Source: Halomonas sp. 328 (lineage in GTDB: Bacteria > Pseudomonadota > Gammaproteobacteria > Pseudomonadales > Halomonadaceae). From it: DNA of 38,999 nucleotides. Shown one piece after another: positions 15,094 through 21,858 of the stretch. Each line of letters starts with the position of its first letter. Positions within the stretch are counted from its first letter, which is position 1. The translations under genes were made by a program, and so were the position numbers. The notes beneath the pieces are model-generated. The model made no database searches. It was given only the letters and a program-made list of their open reading frames with translations, and was not told the origin of the DNA. The stretch is from NCBI RefSeq assembly GCF_015645095.1, contig NZ_JADOTW010000033.1:1-38999 (forward strand). The letters are read 5' to 3'.

Positions 15094-15450
15094 ATGACCG
15101 TCAGCTATCACCACAGCAATGCCCGCATGAGCCAGATCACCGTGCACAACGGCACCGTCTACCTGGCTGGCCAGGTGCCCAGCGACGCCTCCGCCGAGAT
15201 GCGCGGCCAGACCGAGCAGGTGCTGACCCGCATCGACGAGCTGCTGGCCGAGGCCGGCACCTCCAAGCAGCACCTGATCAGCGCCCAGATCTGGGTCACC
15301 AGCATGGCCGAGTTCGATGCCATGAACGCCGCCTGGGACGCCTGGGTGGTGCCGGGACGCCCGCCGGTCCGCGCCGCGGTGGAGGCCAAGCTGGCCAAGC
15401 CCGAGTGGAAGGTGGAGATCATGGTCACCGCCGCTCTGCCGGAGGCCTGA
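15094..15450 (+). CDS. RidA-family (YjgF/YER057c/UK114) imine/enamine deaminase
   Basis: This 118-residue protein is of the RidA family, trimeric enzymes that hydrolyse reactive enamines and imines made by PLP enzymes. The arginine that binds the substrate carboxylate is kept (Arg93, in PGRPPVRAAVEA) and so is the following KVEIMVTA strand with Glu108. The N-terminal half, with HNGTVYLAGQVP, is typical. Subgroups with this arginine can be true deaminases. It is one base from the next gene, an imine-reductase-like protein, so the two likely act on the same intermediate. Confidence 0.85.
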   Translation: MTVSYHHSNARMSQITVHNGTVYLAGQVPSDASAEMRGQTEQVLTRIDELLAEAGTSKQHLISAQIWVTSMAEFDAMNAAWDAWVVPGRPPVRAAVEAKLAKPEWKVEIMVTAALPEA

Positions 15451-15451
15451 G

Positions 15452-16393
15452 ATGCGCATCATCAGCGCCGAGGAGGTCGCCCGGGCCCTGGACTGGCAGG
15501 CCCTGGTGGCGCGCCTCGGCAAGACCTTCGTCCAGGGGGTGGAGGCGCCGCCGCGCCACCACCACGCCATGCATCGCCCCGATGGCGAGGCCACCATGCT
15601 GCTGATGCCGGCCTGGGAGGCCGCCGGCTATATCGGCGTCAAGATGGTCAATGTCTTCCCGCAGAACGCCGAGCACGGCCTGCCGGCCATCGCCGGGGTC
15701 TACCTGCTCAGCGAGGGCCAGCACGGCCGGCCCCTGGCCTGCCTCGACGGCAGCGAGCTGACCCGCCGGCGCACCGCCGCCGCCTCGGCCCTGGCGGCCC
15801 AGGCCCTGGCCCGGGACGATGCCGAGAGCCTGCTGGTGGTAGGGACCGGCAAGCTGGCGCCCATGGTCATCGAGGCCCATGCCGCGGTGCGCCCCATCAA
15901 GCGGGTACGGGTCTGGGGACGCAATGTCGACAAGGCCCGGGCCATCGCCGCCGACTACGCCGAGCGTTTCGATAGCGCCGCCGTGGAGGATCTCGAAGCG
16001 GCCTGCCGGGAGGCGGATATCGTCAGCTGCGTGACCCTCTCCAGCGAGCCGCTGATTCGCGGCGCCTGGCTCGCCCCGGGCAGCCACCTGGACCTGATCG
16101 GCGCCTTCCGTCCCAGCATGCGCGAGACCGATGCCGACTGCCTGGCGCGCAGCGAGGTCTACGTGGACACCTACGCCGGGGCCAAGGGCGAGGCGGGGGA
16201 CATCCTCCAGGCCATCGACGAGGGGGCCTTCGCCTTCGAGGCCATCCGCGGCGAGCTGGCCGAGCTGTTGCGCGGCGACGCGCCCGGACGTTCCTCGCCC
16301 GAGGCGATCACCCTCTTCAAGTCGGTGGGGGCGTCGCTGGAGGACCTGGCGGCGGCCATCGAGGTGTGGGAGCGACAGGAGGGCGGGGCATGA
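15452..16393 (+). CDS. Mu-crystallin/ornithine cyclodeaminase-family protein, likely imine reductase
   Basis: This 313-residue NAD(P)-binding protein belongs to the OCD/mu-crystallin family. Visible are Lys64 in IGVKMVNVFP, Arg107-Thr108 in SELTRRRTAA, and the Rossmann glycines in VVGTGKLAP (129-137). True ornithine cyclodeaminases carry a catalytic Asp (Asp228 in P. putida OCD) in the loop after the last Rossmann strand. Here that loop reads LIGAFRPSMRETD, like GASRPDWRELD of mu-crystallin, and lacks it. A ketimine reductase or amino acid dehydrogenase role is therefore more likely. It overlaps the next gene by 4 bp (ATGA). Confidence 0.82.
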   Translation: MRIISAEEVARALDWQALVARLGKTFVQGVEAPPRHHHAMHRPDGEATMLLMPAWEAAGYIGVKMVNVFPQNAEHGLPAIAGVYLLSEGQHGRPLACLDGSELTRRRTAAASALAAQALARDDAESLLVVGTGKLAPMVIEAHAAVRPIKRVRVWGRNVDKARAIAADYAERFDSAAVEDLEAACREADIVSCVTLSSEPLIRGAWLAPGSHLDLIGAFRPSMRETDADCLARSEVYVDTYAGAKGEAGDILQAIDEGAFAFEAIRGELAELLRGDAPGRSSPEAITLFKSVGASLEDLAAAIEVWERQEGGA

Positions 16394-17505
16394 GCCCGGG
16401 CGTCGGGACGGGCTTCCTCTGGCACGAGCGCTGCTTCTGGCACGACGCCGGGGCCATCGGGGTCTTCTCGGCCCCGGGGGAATTCCTGCAGCCCCAGCCC
16501 GCCTCGGAGAGCCCCGAGAGCAAGCGCCGCCTGAAGAACCTGCTGGAGGTCTCCGGGCTGATCGACGAACTGGTGGTGCGCAAGGCCCCGCCCGCCGATC
16601 GCCAGGCCCTGGAGCGCTTCCACACCGCCGCCTACCTGGATGCGCTGGAGGCGGGGGACGCGGCCCGGGGCGGCGATGGGGGCGATTGCGCCCCCTATAC
16701 CCCCGGCAGCCTGGCCGCGGCGCGCCAGTCGGCGGGCCTGGCCATGGCCGCCGTGGAAGCGGTGGCCCGGGGCGAGCTGGCCAACGCCTATGCCCTGTGC
16801 CGCCCGCCGGGCCACCATGCCGAGGCGGATCGCGGCCGCGGCTTCTGCCTGCTGGGCAATATCCCCATCGCCGTGCATCAGGCCCGCGCCACGGGGCGCC
16901 TGGGGCGGGTGGCCATCCTCGACTGGGATGTCCACCACGGCAACGGCCAGCAGTCGGCCTTCTACGCGGACCCCGAGACCCTGACGGTTTCGATTCACCA
17001 GGCCGCCAACTACCCGCTGGACAGTGGCGCCTTCGAGGAGCGCGGCGACGGGGCGGGGTGGGGCGCCAACCTCAACCTGCCGCTGCCGCCGGGCTCGGGC
17101 CTGGGCGCCTACGACCATGCCATGCGCGAGCTGGTGCTGCCGGCCCTGGAGGCCTTCGCCCCGGCGCTGATCGTCGTCGCCTGCGGCTATGACGCCGGCG
17201 CCAAGGATCCGCTGGGCAAGATGCTGCTCAACAGCGCCGCCTTCGCGGCCATGACCGCCCAGGTCAAGGCCCTGGCCGAGCGGGTCTGTGGCGGACGCCT
17301 GGTGATGATCCACGAGGGCGGTTACTCGGAAGGTTATGTGCCGCTGTGCGGCCATGCGGTGATCCAGACCCTGGCCGGCAGCCGCATCGCCGTGCCCGAC
17401 CCCCAGAACGACGAGATCGCCGCCTGGGGCTACCAGGCCCTGCAACCCCACCAGCGCGACCTGATCGACGGCTGGCGGCGTAGGCTCGAAGGAGAGGCAC
17501 GATGA
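16390..17505 (+). CDS. Class II HDAC-like amidohydrolase (HDAH type), paralogue 1
   Basis: This 371-residue enzyme resembles bacterial histone-deacetylase-like amidohydrolases such as HDAH of strain FB188 in length and motifs: His142-His143 (RPPGHHAE), Asp180/His182 (LDWDVHHGNGQQ), Asp268 (CGYDAGAKDPLG), Tyr312 (HEGGYSEGY) and the PLPPGSG loop. It should hydrolyse an N-acyl bond with zinc. ATG 16390 overlaps the previous stop and has AGGAGG (16377-16382) upstream, so it is preferred to an in-frame GTG at 16366. It is clearly paralogous to the protein at 34683-35795. Its stop overlaps an ATG (17502) that is the vestigial start of the duplicated aminotransferase 5' end. Confidence 0.85.
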   Translation: MSPGVGTGFLWHERCFWHDAGAIGVFSAPGEFLQPQPASESPESKRRLKNLLEVSGLIDELVVRKAPPADRQALERFHTAAYLDALEAGDAARGGDGGDCAPYTPGSLAAARQSAGLAMAAVEAVARGELANAYALCRPPGHHAEADRGRGFCLLGNIPIAVHQARATGRLGRVAILDWDVHHGNGQQSAFYADPETLTVSIHQAANYPLDSGAFEERGDGAGWGANLNLPLPPGSGLGAYDHAMRELVLPALEAFAPALIVVACGYDAGAKDPLGKMLLNSAAFAAMTAQVKALAERVCGGRLVMIHEGGYSEGYVPLCGHAVIQTLAGSRIAVPDPQNDEIAAWGYQALQPHQRDLIDGWRRRLEGEAR

Positions 17506-17625
17506 CGACCCCGCTTTATGACCGGGATGGTGGCACTTGTCAGCGGCTCGACGGCCGGCGCCGTCTCCCGGACCCTCTGAAGGAGAGGCCCTATGACGAC
17601 CCCGCTTTATGATAGGGACGGTTGG
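17489..17625 (+). repeat. 45-bp direct duplication of the aminotransferase 5' end
   Basis: Bases 17489-17533 (AAGGAGAGG, ATG and the first 10 codons) recur at 17580-17624, offset 91 bp, with only a few differences. The first copy encodes MTTPLYDRDGG and then drifts out of the gene sequence, giving a 35-codon decoy frame that ends at 17606 inside the true gene. The older start (17502) overlaps the deacetylase stop by 4 bp, as expected for an original coupled arrangement. Confidence 0.85.
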
Positions 17626-18564
17626 CTCTGGCTCGACGGCGACTGGCTGCCGTGGCGGGAGGCCCAGACCCATCTGCTGACCCATAGCCTGCACTACGGC
17701 ATGGGCTGCTTCGAGGGGGTGCGCGCCTACGCCGGCGCCGGCGGACCCCAGCTGTTCCGGGTGGCGGAGCATACCCGGCGGCTGCTGGATAGCGCCCATG
17801 CCCTGGATATACCGTTATCTTGCGACGCCGACGCGCTGATCCAGGCCCAGCGCCAGTGCCTGGCCAAGAACGGCCTGACCAACGCCTACCTCAAGCCCAC
17901 CGTCTTCCTGGGTGCCGAAGGGCTGGGGCTGCGCGCCAAGGGGCTCTCCAGTCATGTGATGATCGCCGCCTGGGACCTGGGCGACTATATCTCGCCCCAG
18001 GCGGCGCGCGTCGGGTTGCGCGCCCTGACCTCCTCCTGGGCTCGCCACCACGTCAATATCAGCCTGTGTCGGGCCAAGACCAACGGTCACTACGTCAACG
18101 CCATGCTGGCCCTCAATACCGCGGTGAAGGCGGGCTTCGACGAGACCATCATGCTCGACCCGGAAGGCTATGTGGCGGAGGCCTCGGCGGCCAATGTCTT
18201 CCTGCTCCGCGACGGGGTGCTGCACACCCCGGAGGTGACCTCCTGCCTGCAGGGGATCACCCGCGACAGCGTGATTCGCCTGGCCCGGGAGGTGCTGGGG
18301 GTGGAGGTGCGCGAGCGGCGCATCACCCGCGACGAGCTCTACCTGGCCGACGAGGCCTTCCTCACCGGCACCGCCGCCGAGCTGCTGCCGCTGCGCGAGC
18401 TGGACGGGCGCCATATCGGTGCCCGGGCCGGGGCGCCGGCGGTGGGCCAGCCCATCGCCGACGACTCCCTGACCGCCCGCCTGCAGGCACTCTACCGGCG
18501 GGTGACCCGGGGCGAGCTCGACCCGGAGCTGAGCGCCTTTCGCGACTGGCTGACGCCGGTGTAA
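17593..18564 (+). CDS. Class IV PLP aminotransferase, IlvE (branched-chain)-like
   Basis: This 323-residue enzyme is a fold-type IV aminotransferase of the IlvE group. The PLP lysine is Lys162 (CRAKTNGHYVNAM), the cofactor-contacting Glu is Glu196 (VAEASAANVF), and the start WLDGDWLPW and HSLHYGMGCFEGVRAY are typical of branched-chain aminotransferases. It would move an amino group between 2-oxoglutarate and a hydrophobic or unusual oxo-acid. Its place at the end of a TRAP/deacetylase/RidA cluster suggests a catabolic role rather than housekeeping IlvE. AGGAGAGG precedes ATG 17593. The preceding 91 bp hold a duplicated copy of its 5' end. Confidence 0.86.
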   Translation: MTTPLYDRDGWLWLDGDWLPWREAQTHLLTHSLHYGMGCFEGVRAYAGAGGPQLFRVAEHTRRLLDSAHALDIPLSCDADALIQAQRQCLAKNGLTNAYLKPTVFLGAEGLGLRAKGLSSHVMIAAWDLGDYISPQAARVGLRALTSSWARHHVNISLCRAKTNGHYVNAMLALNTAVKAGFDETIMLDPEGYVAEASAANVFLLRDGVLHTPEVTSCLQGITRDSVIRLAREVLGVEVRERRITRDELYLADEAFLTGTAAELLPLRELDGRHIGARAGAPAVGQPIADDSLTARLQALYRRVTRGELDPELSAFRDWLTPV

Positions 18565-18590
18565 GACGGGCTCGAGGCCGCCCCGCCCAG

Positions 18591-18609
18591 CAGAGTCGCC
18601 ACGACTCTG
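18591..18609 (+). terminator. Hairpin at the end of the TRAP/deacetylase cluster
   Basis: CAGAGTCG (18591-18598) pairs with CGACTCTG (18602-18609) around a 3-nt loop, 27 bp after the aminotransferase stop. There is no T run, so termination would be weak and read-through into the next gene is possible. Confidence 0.4.
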
Positions 18610-18646
18610 GCATCATCTCCCTCAGAGAGTGTCAGGGAGAGACGGC

Positions 18647-20566
18647 ATGCGGGTAATCAGGCGCCTGGCCTGGGGGCTGGCCGCCCTGGCCCTGAGCGGT
18701 TGCGCCGGGGTCAAGGTGGGTACCTTGAGCCCCCAGGACTATTTCGCCCTGCAACGCGGCGATGTGCTCAGCACCGGCGAGTTCAGCGCCGTGGCCCGGG
18801 CCGCGCTGCAGGTGGTGGGCCTGGACGAGCGCGGCTGCCGGGGCGATGTCGCCGCTTGCCGGGCCCGGGTGGCGGACTCCATCGGCCTGGATGAGGAGCA
18901 GCGGCTCTCCACCCTGGCGGAGCTCTGGCTCTGGCAGGCCCTGGAGCAGGAGGCCGCTGACCCCGAGGCGAGCTTCGGGGCCTACCTGGAGAGCGCCCGT
19001 CACGCCTACGGCTACCTCTTCCTGACCGAACGGGCCCCAGGGGCCCGGGCCCTGGAGGATCGCCAGTTCCAGGTCCGCGACTTCTATAACTATGCCACCC
19101 AGCAGGCGGTGGCCCGGCTCTTCGATGACTACCGGGCCGGGCTGCCCGAGTTCGCCGTCGATGCCGAGCTGATCCCCGCCAGGGCGGAGGAGCTGTGGCT
19201 GGAACGGGCCGGCTGGCGCCTGGGGATCGACATGGATAGCGTGCGCCTGCCGGGCCAGCAGGCGCTGCCCCAGGGGCTGGTGCCGGCGGCCTCGCTGACC
19301 TTCTCCGGGCTGCGTAACCGCTATCGCCGCGATGGCCTGGGGGCCGAGCTGGTGGTGGTGGGCGACGAGTGGGTACATCATCGCTCGGGCTCGTCGCGCT
19401 CCTTTACCGAGTCGCCGTTCCCGGCCATCACGGCCCTGCTGCGCTTCCCGGGGGACGACCTGGAGGCCCTGCTGGCCAGCAACGAGGTGCATGTGGAGGC
19501 CTATGACCCCTACCGCTGGCGGCGGGTCACCCTGGCCGGCGAGAGCGTGCCCCTGGCCGGTAACTTCACCTCCGGCTATGGGCTCTGGCTGGCTCGTTCG
19601 GGGTTCGCCCGGGAGGCGCTGCGCACCCTGATCGGTCGTGGCCAGGGCCTGGAGGAGCCGCATCTCTACCTGATGCAGCCCTACGATCCCGAGCGGCGGG
19701 TGGTGGTGATGCTGCATGGCCTGGCCAGCAGCCCCGAGGCGTGGATCAACCTGGCCAACGAGGTACTCGGTGACGAGATCCTGCGCCGCCATTACCAGCT
19801 GTGGCAGGTCTATTACCCCACCAGTGCCCCCATCGCCTTCAACCATCGGGCGATTCGCGAGACCCTCGAGGCGACCCTGGCCCACTTCGACCCCTCCGGC
19901 CAGGCGCAGGCGAGCCGCGAGATGGTGGTGGTGGGCCACAGCATGGGCGGGGTGCTGGCGCGGCTGCTGGTGTCCGAGGGAGGCGAGTCGTTATGGCAGG
20001 GCGTCGAACGGGCCTATGACCTGGATGCCGAGGCGCGCGAGGAACTGCGCCCGCGACTCGCGCCCTATGTGGACTTCACGCCCATGGAGGCCATCACCCG
20101 GGCGGTCTTTATCGCCGCTCCCCATCGCGGCACGCCCTTCGCCGAGGGGCGCCTGTCCCGCGGCGTGGCGGCCCTGGTGCGCCTGCCGGCGGTGGCCGCC
20201 ACCCGGGTTGCCGAGGTGGCCCAGCTGATGCTGGCGCCCGAGGCCACGCCGCCGGAGTCGCTGGCCCGCTCGATGAACAGCATTCGTGGGCTGAGCTATC
20301 GGGACCCCTTTATGCGCCTCAGCGCCCATCTTCCCATCGGAGAGGCGGTGCGCTACCACTCGATCATCGCCAACGCGACCCCCGAACGGCCCCTGGTGCG
20401 CAGCAACGATGGCGTGGTGCCCTACCTCAGCGCCCATCTGCCGGGGGCCGACTCGGAGCGGGTGATCGCCAGCGGCCACAGCGTCCAGGAGACGCCGGAG
20501 GCGGCCCTGGAAATTCGTCGTATCCTGCATCGCCATCTGGACGCGCCTCGCCGGGAGGCGCAATGA
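18647..20566 (+). CDS. Lipoprotein alpha/beta-hydrolase (esterase/lipase-like)
   Basis: This 639-residue lipoprotein has a lipobox ALSGC with Cys19 after a short signal. Residues 20-340 form a large N-terminal region with no family I recognise. The C-terminal domain (about 345-635) is an alpha/beta hydrolase with VVVMLHGLASSPEAW (oxyanion region, 352-366), nucleophile Ser432 in VVGHSMGG, and SGHSVQ near the end as the likely catalytic His. It would act in the periplasm or at the outer membrane on an ester or lipid. AGGGAGA lies 6 bp before ATG 18647. It overlaps the next gene by 4 bp, so the two form a coupled pair. Confidence 0.82.
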   Translation: MRVIRRLAWGLAALALSGCAGVKVGTLSPQDYFALQRGDVLSTGEFSAVARAALQVVGLDERGCRGDVAACRARVADSIGLDEEQRLSTLAELWLWQALEQEAADPEASFGAYLESARHAYGYLFLTERAPGARALEDRQFQVRDFYNYATQQAVARLFDDYRAGLPEFAVDAELIPARAEELWLERAGWRLGIDMDSVRLPGQQALPQGLVPAASLTFSGLRNRYRRDGLGAELVVVGDEWVHHRSGSSRSFTESPFPAITALLRFPGDDLEALLASNEVHVEAYDPYRWRRVTLAGESVPLAGNFTSGYGLWLARSGFAREALRTLIGRGQGLEEPHLYLMQPYDPERRVVVMLHGLASSPEAWINLANEVLGDEILRRHYQLWQVYYPTSAPIAFNHRAIRETLEATLAHFDPSGQAQASREMVVVGHSMGGVLARLLVSEGGESLWQGVERAYDLDAEAREELRPRLAPYVDFTPMEAITRAVFIAAPHRGTPFAEGRLSRGVAALVRLPAVAATRVAEVAQLMLAPEATPPESLARSMNSIRGLSYRDPFMRLSAHLPIGEAVRYHSIIANATPERPLVRSNDGVVPYLSAHLPGADSERVIASGHSVQETPEAALEIRRILHRHLDAPRREAQ

Positions 20567-21558
20567 AAAAGGTCACGATAATGGTGTTATCGGTGTGCGT
20601 GTCGCTGTTGATCCTGCTGGGTACCCTCTGGGGCAGCCTGGCACTGGCCTATCAATGGCCGCTGCCCGGGCCGCGCCTGGCGGCGGTGGCCTGGTGCCTG
20701 GTCGGCCTGGGCGCCCTCTGGTGGCTATGGCACGGGGGACCGCGGTGGGGCTGGGCGGGCTACGGCCTGCTCTGGGTGCTGCTGCTCGGCTGGTGGCTGA
20801 GCCTGGCGCCCTCCAACGACCGGGACTGGGCCCCGGACGTGGCGCAGATGCTCTCCGGCGAGGTCGACGGGGACCGTTTGATCCTTCACCAGGTGCGTGA
20901 CTTCCGCTGGCAGGATCGTGAAGCGGGCGAGCCCCGCTGGGAGAGCCGGGAGTACGACCTGTCGCGGCTTGCCTCGGTGGACCTGCTGATCGCCAACTGG
21001 GGGCTGCCGCTGATCTCCCATGTGATGGTGACCTTCGGCTTCGACGACGGCGACTTTCTCACCTTCTCGGTGGAGATCCGTCGCGAGCGCCACGAGGCCT
21101 TCTCGTCCCTGGCCGGCTTCTTCAAGCAGTACGAGCTGAGCATCGTCGCCGCCGCGGAGCGCGACCTGGTGGGCGTGCGCACCAACCATCGTGGCGAACG
21201 GGTCAGCCTCTACCGGATCGAGATGTCGCCCCGGGCCCGGCGCGACCTGCTGCTCTCCTATGTGGCGGAGGCCAATGCCCTGCACGAGACGCCGCGCTTC
21301 TACCACACCATCACCGCCAACTGCACCACCATCGTCTACGCCATGATGCGGCGCATCGTCGACGGCCTGCCCATGGACTACCGACTGCTGTTGACCGGGC
21401 GCCTGGCGGACTATGTGCATGCGGTGGCCGGCCTGATGCCAGGCTACTCCCTGGCGGAGCTCAAGGCCCGCGCCGACATCACCGAAGCGGCCCGCGCCGC
21501 CGGCGACGGTCCCGACTTCTCCCGACGTATCCGCCAGGGCGTGCCGGGGTGGGAATAA
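20563..21558 (+). CDS. DUF4105 (Lnb-like N-terminal) membrane protein
   Basis: This 331-residue protein starts with three hydrophobic segments (about 5-30, 38-57, 66-86) and continues in a periplasmic domain of the DUF4105/Lnb N-terminal type. Recognisable parts are LLIANWGLPLISHVMVTFGFDDGDFLTFSVEIR and YHTITANCTTIVYAMM, with a conserved Cys that may be catalytic, as proposed for papain-like relatives. The substrate is unknown; an amide or peptide bond in the envelope is a fair guess. Coupling to the lipoprotein hydrolase suggests they act on the same envelope component. Confidence 0.75.
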   Translation: MKKVTIMVLSVCVSLLILLGTLWGSLALAYQWPLPGPRLAAVAWCLVGLGALWWLWHGGPRWGWAGYGLLWVLLLGWWLSLAPSNDRDWAPDVAQMLSGEVDGDRLILHQVRDFRWQDREAGEPRWESREYDLSRLASVDLLIANWGLPLISHVMVTFGFDDGDFLTFSVEIRRERHEAFSSLAGFFKQYELSIVAAAERDLVGVRTNHRGERVSLYRIEMSPRARRDLLLSYVAEANALHETPRFYHTITANCTTIVYAMMRRIVDGLPMDYRLLLTGRLADYVHAVAGLMPGYSLAELKARADITEAARAAGDGPDFSRRIRQGVPGWE

Positions 21559-21595
21559 CCCAAAAAAAGGTTTTTCGCACTCTGGCGTGAATCCT

Positions 21596-21640
21596 ATTGT
21601 GGGAGCGCGGATTCCGCGCGATATCGCCCGTAGGGCGATC
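21596..21640. repeat. BIME-like extragenic repeat, copy B (single unit)
   Basis: GTGGGAGCGCGGATTCCGCG is followed by CGATATCGCCCGTAGGGCGATC. It is nearly identical to a unit at 23050-23090. It lies directly downstream of the T run of the minus-strand regulatory RNA. Confidence 0.75.
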
Positions 21641-21778
21641 AAAAAAAACGCCGCCGACTCCCGTCGGTGGCGTAGTGATCCGAGCCCTCCCTGGGCACCC
21701 TCCCGGTGCCGACCTTCCCTACGGGGCCTCCTGGCCCCTCGCATCCCTGGCGTGGCGCTTGGCAGTGTCCCTTGCCGC
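21641..21778 (-). ncRNA. Csr/Rsm-type (CsrB/RsmZ-like) regulatory RNA sequestering CsrA
   Basis: On the minus strand about 138 nt carry eight GGA motifs (TCC on the plus strand at 21659, 21679, 21688, 21701, 21716, 21729, 21744 and 21768). Five fall in predicted hairpin loops: stem 21761-21764/21773-21776; a short 3-bp stem 21740-21742/21750-21752; perfect 6-bp stem 21723-21728/21733-21738 with loop AGGA; perfect 6-bp stem 21694-21699/21705-21710 with loop GGGAG; and the terminator stem 21649-21658/21663-21672 with loop GGGA, ending in eight T. This is the design of CsrB, RsmY and RsmZ, which trap CsrA/RsmA. The 5' end is placed by a TAGAGT -10 box. No start codon-led frame explains the structure. 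Confidence 0.78.
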
Positions 21779-21784
21779 CATTTC

Positions 21785-21824
21785 ACTCTAGTCGGCTTAG
21801 ATGACAATGGCATAACGATGTCAT
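21785..21824 (-). promoter_or_regulatory. Promoter and inverted repeat of the Csr/Rsm-type RNA
   Basis: On the minus strand TAGAGT (21790-21785) can serve as -10. No good -35 lies 17 bp upstream; instead an inverted repeat ATGACA-N12-TGTCAT (21801-21824) covers that place, as for an activator-dependent promoter. It does not match the TGTAAG/CTTACA box described for GacA-controlled rsm genes. Confidence 0.45.
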
Positions 21825-21858
21825 TAACGGTTGATGACGGCCAGTTTGCGGATATGGC

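Noticed and set aside
17529-17541. TGGCACTTGTCAGC as a sigma-54 promoter for the aminotransferase.
   Set aside because: GG and GC are 9 instead of 10 bases apart, which abolishes recognition in known promoters.
10901-18564. The TRAP cluster as an ectoine or N-acetyl-diaminobutyrate (tea/doe/eut) system.
   Set aside because: DctP does not resemble TeaA, and no ectoine hydrolase, diaminobutyrate aminotransferase or M20-type deacetylase is present.
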